A stretch of 64,000 bases of DNA. It comes from Stutzerimonas stutzeri. Lineage in GTDB: Bacteria > Pseudomonadota > Gammaproteobacteria > Pseudomonadales > Pseudomonadaceae. The notes beneath the pieces were generated by a model that had not been told where the DNA came from, did no database searches, and was given only the letters and a program-made list of their open reading frames with translations. Of the stretch, positions 58,601-64,000 are shown piece after piece (within the stretch, counting starts at the first letter, position 1; each line of letters starts with the position of its first letter). Location: the NCBI RefSeq assembly GCF_000590475.1, contig NZ_CP007441.1, positions 3,478,660 through 3,542,659 of the forward strand, given 5' to 3'. A program made the position numbers and the translations under genes.

Positions 58601-61222
58601 TCAGAGCCAGGCCAGTGCCTTGGCCCGAGCCACTGCCTGAGTACGCCTGGCGACACCCAACTTGGTATTGATGCGCCGAGCATGTGTTTTGACTGTATGC
58701 AGTGAAATAAAGAGCTGCTCGGCAATTTCCTGATTCGAGCAACCCTGGGCGATAAGCCTCAACACCGTGAGTTCGCGATTGCTCAGGATCACCTCGTCAC
58801 CCGCAGCCAATGCGTCTTCGGGCTCTCGCTCGAATTGCTGCAGGCGATCGCGCAGACTTTCGCCCTTGCCGGCAGGCAATATTCGGGCGAGCCACTGCGG
58901 CTGACGATGTTGCAATTCATACATCGGCTTGATCAAATGCTGCCTCGCGGCTTCACCAAGCGCCTTGCGCAACTCCAGCTCCGCTTCGTCTTGTCGACCA
59001 TCCAGTTGCAACGCTTCCGCAAGTGTGAATCGGCATTCACAGGCCAACCCCAGGCGCTGAGCGCGAATATTCTGCTCGATTAATTCCTGCAACGTGTCGA
59101 TGGCCAACGAAAAGCGCCCCGAAAGCATATCGATTACAGCCAGGTATCGCTGAACTCGTGGTAGCAACTCATAGAATCCGGAAGGTGCGAGATATGTGTG
59201 CCGTCCGTACAGCTCCATTACCTGTATGAATACGGCCCTGGCTTTTTTCAGTTGCCCCTGATGCAACCAGGTCAGACCGGTTATCAACGGCAAAATGCCG
59301 CGGAAACGTGCCTCTGGCACATGTCGCCACTGGGTTAACCGCTCAGCTTCACGCAACCAGTGATACGCCGTCGGAAATTCCTGATTGCGAGCAGCAAGTT
59401 CCGCGAGGCCGGCATAGCCGAAGAACACATAGGAATCACCGCAGGTCTCCGTCTCGATTCGTCCCTGCTGATACGCCTCGCGGGCCAGTTCATCGAGCCC
59501 CTGATAAGCGAGCAGATGCCCCTGCAGCAGTTTTAACCGGCCGATTATCGGGCTATGCCTGACACTGTCGCGCAGCACCATCAGTGACTCTTCAAGAACC
59601 CCGACGGCCCGTTCGAACTCACCGGTGAGCTCCAGCAGCTGGATTCGATCGACGTTCAGCATCGCCTCGTAAAGCACGCTGCCCTTGAGCCGTGCCAGTT
59701 TCATGCCTTCACTGTTGTACTGCTGCGCCAGCTCGAGCTGACTCTCGGCCATCGCCTGCTGGGACAGTGCCTGATAACACAGCACTCGCTGCGCCCATGC
59801 ATGATCAGACAAGACTTCCAGCGCTTGGAGACAATAATTCCGGGCCTCGGGCTCGCCACGCAAGCGGGCAAGAAAGCCGCGCAAGGCTTGCCATTGAGCG
59901 AGCAGCTGCGCCTGGCGCCGAGCGTCGGGTTGGGGAAAGAACTTCGCCAGATCGGCCAGGCAATCATCCGCCTCGTCAAGGCGGGCGGAGATGATCAATG
60001 CCCAGCCGTGCAGCACGATCAACCGAGTCGTGCTGTTGAACAGGTCCTGCGGCAATTCGCTGCGCCACTTCATAAAATGCGAGACGTTATCGCCGATGAG
60101 CAATTGTTCCTGCCCGTAGCGCTGCAGAAAGTTGGCTGCGACTTCCGGCTGCCCCGCCCACAATGCATGCTCCACCGCCTCGCGCATCTCGCCGCGGTTG
60201 GCAAACCATTGACAGGCGCGCAGATGGGTCTGCGTTGGCGATATCGCTTCGGGCATCCGCTGCAACATCAAGGTTAGCGGTCGCCACAGGCGGAACCATT
60301 CGCCGCAATTGTCGATTTGGCGAATGAACAACTGGAACGTTTTCAGCACATCGAGGAGGTCACTACCGATGCCATCGAGCACATGCTCGCATAGCTGCGG
60401 TGAAAAACGTGGCATGCGCGCCAACGCGAACAGTGCGCGGCGGACGTCTTCGCTCTGCCCCTCAAGCACCTCTCGCTGCACGTAGTCACGCAGCAAAGGC
60501 GTGCCCGCTACCAGCCGTTCACGCACCGCCTGTTCATTGGCATTCAATAACAGCAGACTGATGCCGGCGAGCCAGCCCTCGCTACCTGCCAACAGCTGTT
60601 TGAACGTGTCGTCCGCCAGGTCCAGCCGGTGTGCTTTGAGTAATTGCCTGAGTTCACCGGCAGTCAGCGCCAAAGCCTCAGCCTCCACCTCGAGCAGGTC
60701 GCCTTGAAGCAATAATCTTGGCAACTTCCATGCAGGTTGCCGGCGGCTGCTTACCCACCAACTGACCGACTCTGGACCTCTTTCGAGAAGCAGGTCGAGG
60801 CAGGCATCGAACTCTGCAGCCGTCTCTCGCGGATAATCATCCAGCATGATCCACAGCGGATGCCGAAAATCATGCAACAGATTGACGAGATCCTGCTGCA
60901 CGTCCCCGCTCGCTACGGTCGAGCTATTCAGTACGCGACTGAGCTGTGAATAAAGTGCTTGGGCAGAGCACGGTCGGCCACCGAGATCGAGCCAGACAAG
61001 ATGGGTATCAGCGGGCACCAACCGAGCACACTCATTCATCAGCACGCTTTTACCGAAACCGGCCGGCGCACATATCAAACGCAGGCGACAACGGGCCTCG
61101 AGCAGCGCCTCGGTCAGCCTCGGCCTGGGAATGTGTAAAGGAGGAAGACGTGGGATGGTCGCAACTTGAACCTGCGCGGCGGCTTCTGTGCTGAGTGCAC
61201 CAGGGTTGAAGCGTACGGACAT
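58601..61222 (-). CDS. MalT-like LuxR family ATP-dependent regulator
   Basis: The 873-residue cytosolic transcription activator has an N-terminal STAND-type ATPase (Walker A APAGFGKS at 52-59), a long helical repeat region (TPR-like, about 330-780) and a C-terminal LuxR helix-turn-helix with LSNRELTVLRLIAQGCSNQEIAEQLFISLHTVKTHARRINTKLG. This is the MalT/AlkS architecture, activated by a small ligand. It lies beside the DUF1329/DUF1302 pair, as in P. aeruginosa PA3921-PA3923 (from memory), so it probably controls them. The inducer is not known. Confidence 0.9.
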   Translation of the reverse strand: MSVRFNPGALSTEAAAQVQVATIPRLPPLHIPRPRLTEALLEARCRLRLICAPAGFGKSVLMNECARLVPADTHLVWLDLGGRPCSAQALYSQLSRVLNSSTVASGDVQQDLVNLLHDFRHPLWIMLDDYPRETAAEFDACLDLLLERGPESVSWWVSSRRQPAWKLPRLLLQGDLLEVEAEALALTAGELRQLLKAHRLDLADDTFKQLLAGSEGWLAGISLLLLNANEQAVRERLVAGTPLLRDYVQREVLEGQSEDVRRALFALARMPRFSPQLCEHVLDGIGSDLLDVLKTFQLFIRQIDNCGEWFRLWRPLTLMLQRMPEAISPTQTHLRACQWFANRGEMREAVEHALWAGQPEVAANFLQRYGQEQLLIGDNVSHFMKWRSELPQDLFNSTTRLIVLHGWALIISARLDEADDCLADLAKFFPQPDARRQAQLLAQWQALRGFLARLRGEPEARNYCLQALEVLSDHAWAQRVLCYQALSQQAMAESQLELAQQYNSEGMKLARLKGSVLYEAMLNVDRIQLLELTGEFERAVGVLEESLMVLRDSVRHSPIIGRLKLLQGHLLAYQGLDELAREAYQQGRIETETCGDSYVFFGYAGLAELAARNQEFPTAYHWLREAERLTQWRHVPEARFRGILPLITGLTWLHQGQLKKARAVFIQVMELYGRHTYLAPSGFYELLPRVQRYLAVIDMLSGRFSLAIDTLQELIEQNIRAQRLGLACECRFTLAEALQLDGRQDEAELELRKALGEAARQHLIKPMYELQHRQPQWLARILPAGKGESLRDRLQQFEREPEDALAAGDEVILSNRELTVLRLIAQGCSNQEIAEQLFISLHTVKTHARRINTKLGVARRTQAVARAKALAWL

Positions 61223-61442
61223 AGCGAGGTTTCTCTTATTCGTATCAGTCCATTGAGGAACGCGATGAGCGCGGCCAACAGGTCCTGCTCCGGGACCAGG
61301 CTAACTTGAACCGTATCGGTGCGCTTATGCGGTCACAACCTGCACGATTACATCTCTTTTGTCGACTCGCGCAAACGCTCAGCCTGCTCGGCCCGATATC
61401 CGGCTCTACTAATGGCTAAAAAGTATCATCCTCCGCCTCTGG

Positions 61443-61473
61443 AGAAAAAAAAAGGCGGCCAACTGGCCGCCTT
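61443..61473 (-). terminator. Terminator after the DUF1329 gene
   Basis: A 9-bp stem (aaggcggcc/ggccgcctt) with an AACT loop and a run of nine T on the minus strand ends the DUF1302-DUF1329 transcript before the regulator gene. Confidence 0.93.
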
Positions 61474-61497
61474 ATTCATCAGTTGGATGCTATGTGA

Positions 61498-62859
61498 TCA
61501 GCGCACCCCGGCATTTCGCAGCGCGGCGGGCGTGAAATCCCGGGCCGAAGCCTTATAGCCGAACTCATGCGCTTTTTCTTCGTTGCTCATGCCAATCGCA
61601 ATGTAGCGACCGGAGATCACATCGTAGAGCGCCTCGAAGGCATACGCCGGAACCTTGTGCTGGTAGTACTGCAGAAGGTGCGCCTCACCGACGCGCCAAA
61701 GCTGCCCGCGACCGTCGTAAAGCTCGGACTCCGCGATCTGCCAGGTATCCTCGTCCACGAAGAAACGGCGCTTAGCGTAAATGTTACGCTCACCATCCTT
61801 GAGGTTGGCTTCGATTTCCCATACACGGTGCAGCTCGTAACGGGCCAGATCCTGGTTGACGTGACCGGCTTTGAGGATATCGCTGTATTTCACGTCACTG
61901 GAGTTGATGTCGAAGCTGTTGTAAGGAATGTACAGCTCTCTCTTGCCGATCAGTTTCCAGTCGTAACGGTCCGGGGCACCGCTGAACATGTCGAAGTTAT
62001 CGGTAGTCCGCATCCCGTCGGCGGCGGTACCTGGGCCGTCATAGGCGACCTGCGGAGCACGGCGCACACGGCGCTGACCGGCGTTGTAAATCCACGCCTG
62101 GCGCGGATCTTTTACCTGGTCCAGCGAATCGTGCACCAGCAGCACGTTACCCGCGAGGCGCGATGGAGCCGTTACCCGCTGCTTGAAGAACAGCAACGCA
62201 TTCTTGGCGCGTTCCGGATCCAAGTCTGTCATGTCGCTTGGGAACGCCACTTCGTCTTCGAAGTGCACCAGGGTGTAGCTGCCATTGGTCTGCGGCGTAG
62301 CCTGCACGATGTTGCGACGGACGTTGCCGCCGCGATAACGGGTGATGTGGTTCCAGACGACTTCCAGACCGTTCTTCGGAATCGGGAATGCGTAGTAACG
62401 GCTGTCGGCGAAATTGTCGACGCCATTACCGCCACCGACCAGTTCGGTATTCAATGCGCTTTTCTTAGCGGCCTCGTAGATCCGATCCGGCACAGCAGCG
62501 CTGCGATGGGTCGGAAATACGCGCATTTTGTAGGTTTCCGGATAACGCTTGAACATCGCCTGCTGACCGGCAGTCAGCTTGTCCTTGTACTGGTCGGCGT
62601 TCTGCGCGGTGATGACAAACTCGGGCTGTTCATCCTTGAAGGGATTTGTGACATGGCCGTCACTGAGCGATGCCGCATCGGTGGCGAGTCCGCCAGTCCA
62701 CTCGGGGATGCTGCCATCAGCGTTACCCGCCTTCTCAGCGCCCAGCGGCGTCAGCGAGTTGCCAAGTTTTGCGGCTTCCTCTGGAGATACGGCGGCCATC
62801 ACGCTGCTGGCGAGCAGCGAAAGGGCCAAGACACTGAATAGTTTTCTTGTTGTTTTCAT
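61498..62859 (-). CDS. DUF1329 outer-membrane/periplasmic protein
   Basis: The 453-residue product starts MKTTRKLFSVLALSLLASSVMA, a signal peptide cleaved before AVSPEEAAKLGNSLTPLGAEKAGN. The rest is DUF1329: WNHITRYRGGNVRRNIVQ, AWIYNAGQRRVRRAPQVAYD and DEDTWQIAESELYDGRGQLWRV, a lipid-carrier (LolB-like) fold in this family. It is encoded right after the DUF1302 protein on the same strand. The pair is often tied to RND lipid transporters or to growth on hydrophobic compounds, but no role is settled. Start 62859 was chosen over a 30-codon longer frame. Confidence 0.88.
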   Translation of the reverse strand: MKTTRKLFSVLALSLLASSVMAAVSPEEAAKLGNSLTPLGAEKAGNADGSIPEWTGGLATDAASLSDGHVTNPFKDEQPEFVITAQNADQYKDKLTAGQQAMFKRYPETYKMRVFPTHRSAAVPDRIYEAAKKSALNTELVGGGNGVDNFADSRYYAFPIPKNGLEVVWNHITRYRGGNVRRNIVQATPQTNGSYTLVHFEDEVAFPSDMTDLDPERAKNALLFFKQRVTAPSRLAGNVLLVHDSLDQVKDPRQAWIYNAGQRRVRRAPQVAYDGPGTAADGMRTTDNFDMFSGAPDRYDWKLIGKRELYIPYNSFDINSSDVKYSDILKAGHVNQDLARYELHRVWEIEANLKDGERNIYAKRRFFVDEDTWQIAESELYDGRGQLWRVGEAHLLQYYQHKVPAYAFEALYDVISGRYIAIGMSNEEKAHEFGYKASARDFTPAALRNAGVR

Positions 62860-62968
62860 ACGATTCCAGTTCCTCTTGATCTTGGTTTGGCCGGAGGCCT
62901 TGCATAACGCGAGTCCCGTAGCGGAGCACCTGAGCAGGGCTCCACACACGTTAAATGAAGCGGCCTCC

Positions 62969-64000
62969 TTAAAAGTTCACGCCAACGCTGAGCGCGAGGA
63001 AGTCACGATCAACCAGGGTGTTGTAGTCACCGCCAAAGAAATCGGTGTATGACAAGCTGGCCGTGTAAGTGTTCTGGTATTCGGCATCGACGCCGACACT
63101 GACAGCCTTGGAACCTTCATTGAACAAACCGTTCGGTCCGTAGCCATCGACGTCATGTGCGAAGGACAGGTTAGGCGTCAGGTTCACTCCGGCAAACACG
63201 TTGCTGTAGTTGGCCAGAGCACGCAAGCGGTAGCCCCAAGAGTTGGCGGTAACGAAGCCATCATTACCGTATTCCGGCGTATCAAGGCCGTAGATAGAGT
63301 CTCGGCCATAGCGAAGCTCGCTTTTGCTTTCGAGGCCACCTACATGCGCGTAACCAATCTCACCCACGACAGTGACACGTCCAGCTCCGAACACCTGATC
63401 GAAGAAATGCGTAAAGGTTGTCTGAATCTGAGTGACTTCCTTACGGTTATAACCCCGATGCTCGACACCTGCCTGACCAATCGCCCCTGCTATGTCACCT
63501 GCGCCGATTGAGGCACCGATACCGGTTGCAAGTAAGCCCGTGGTGTAGGTGGAGTTAAGCGCAACCGGCAGGTTAGGGCGGTAGCTGATTTCACCCGACC
63601 AAGCAGTACCGGTAGGCAGGGTCGAAGCGAAGCTTGCACCATACAGGCGGATATCTTCTGGATATTCTAGAAAGTATTCGCCATTGCTCAATAGCGCGGG
63701 GGAAGCCAATGCATCGAACGCGGCACCCGGCGGCAGTCCGGTTGCAGGCGAATCTGCACCGAGCAGACCAAGAAGCGCACCAATCTCGGAGGCCGATGCG
63801 TTTTTATACCCTACTGTCGGCGTACGGCTGTGATAGTTCATGAAGTAAAGACCGTATTCGGCCGCGTCAGCCAGCCAGCGGAAGGCCAAGCCATACTGGC
63901 CAGAATCACGAGCATCCCGATCGCCACCGCGAGGAACAGTAACGCCTTCAGGCCCGACGATAATGCCCAGATCATCCAAACCAGCGTAATAGTCCGCACC
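62969..64000 (-). CDS. DUF1302 outer-membrane protein (partial, runs off the right edge)
   Basis: The frame is open to the last base of the window; the seven codons before the internal TTG at 63979 continue it (GADYYAG). About 344 residues of a beta-rich protein are visible, ending TLVDRDFLALSVGVNF with a C-terminal aromatic. DUF1302 proteins are usually near 600 residues, so the N-terminal part lies outside. Visible repeats of strand-turn-strand (YGPNGLFNEGSKAVSVGVDAEYQNTYTASLSYTDFFGGDYN) fit a beta-barrel. It precedes the DUF1329 gene by about 110 bases in the same operon. Confidence 0.85.
   Translation of the reverse strand, partial: GADYYAGLDDLGIIVGPEGVTVPRGGDRDARDSGQYGLAFRWLADAAEYGLYFMNYHSRTPTVGYKNASASEIGALLGLLGADSPATGLPPGAAFDALASPALLSNGEYFLEYPEDIRLYGASFASTLPTGTAWSGEISYRPNLPVALNSTYTTGLLATGIGASIGAGDIAGAIGQAGVEHRGYNRKEVTQIQTTFTHFFDQVFGAGRVTVVGEIGYAHVGGLESKSELRYGRDSIYGLDTPEYGNDGFVTANSWGYRLRALANYSNVFAGVNLTPNLSFAHDVDGYGPNGLFNEGSKAVSVGVDAEYQNTYTASLSYTDFFGGDYNTLVDRDFLALSVGVNF

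Noticed and set aside
61567..62841. 424-residue open frame opposite the DUF1329 gene
   Set aside because: The DUF1329 protein has a signal peptide and family motifs; the opposite frame has neither.

Overview
The window looks like chromosomal core DNA of a Pseudomonas-type gammaproteobacterium, most likely of the P. stutzeri/Stutzerimonas group. It is GC-rich and rich in c-di-GMP and chemotaxis genes, with typical Pseudomonas Shine-Dalgarno sites. From the diheme protein and imelysin genes to the DUF721/dciA gene, the order resembles, from memory, the P. aeruginosa PA4370-PA4405 region: imelysins, mexVW, groESL, fxsA, ampG, yajQ, panE, argJ, secA. I see no insertion sequence, prophage, CRISPR array, tRNA or rRNA. 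Species-level assignment is inference.

Region 1 (1-13.5 kb) is a purine (urate/ureide) block. It holds ureidoglycolate lyase, membrane urate hydroxylase with a cytochrome c tail, two NCS2 purine permeases flanking a Kef-type antiporter, and a Tsx/OmpK-like outer-membrane nucleoside channel. A sensory group follows: a chemoreceptor and a diguanylate cyclase with related dCache sensors, transcribed divergently; an orphan periplasmic solute-binding protein; and a RutR-like TetR regulator. Several intergenic regions carry a palindrome of the form TGT(G/A)(C/T)ACA, a candidate operator that could tie uptake, catabolism and sensing together.

Region 2 (13.7-19.6 kb) holds a GGDEF/EAL protein, a spermidine-synthase-like methyltransferase, a PAS-GAF-GGDEF protein, and a LemA/GIDE-like pair whose GIDE-like member carries a textbook EF-hand loop.

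Region 3 (19.7-31.5 kb) holds an iron-linked periplasmic cluster (imelysin, diheme DUF1111 protein, second imelysin, DUF1513), a chemoreceptor with a sigma-28 promoter, the MexVW-type RND pump and a small secreted protein.

Region 4 (31.7-56.3 kb) holds groESL with a sigma-32 promoter, fxsA, a HugZ-like protein, an SDR, a DUF481 barrel, an alkyltransferase-like protein, ampG, a MscS channel and yajQ. Then come a receiver protein with a degenerate GGDEF domain, panE, a histidine kinase, a cobalamin adenosyltransferase, a pore-less voltage-sensor-like membrane protein, a DUF3182/hydrolase operon, ahpCF, a Nudix-ThiE fusion, argJ and secA.

Region 5 (56.6-64 kb) holds dciA, a small membrane protein, an SOS-type yebG, a DUF3509 protein, a MalT-like LuxR regulator, and a DUF1329/DUF1302 pair cut by the right edge.

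I found no clearly new multi-gene system. The best leads are the shared palindrome with the paired purine-type sensors, the pore-less voltage-sensor-like protein, the degenerate GGDEF receiver next to yajQ, and the EF-hand GIDE-like protein.
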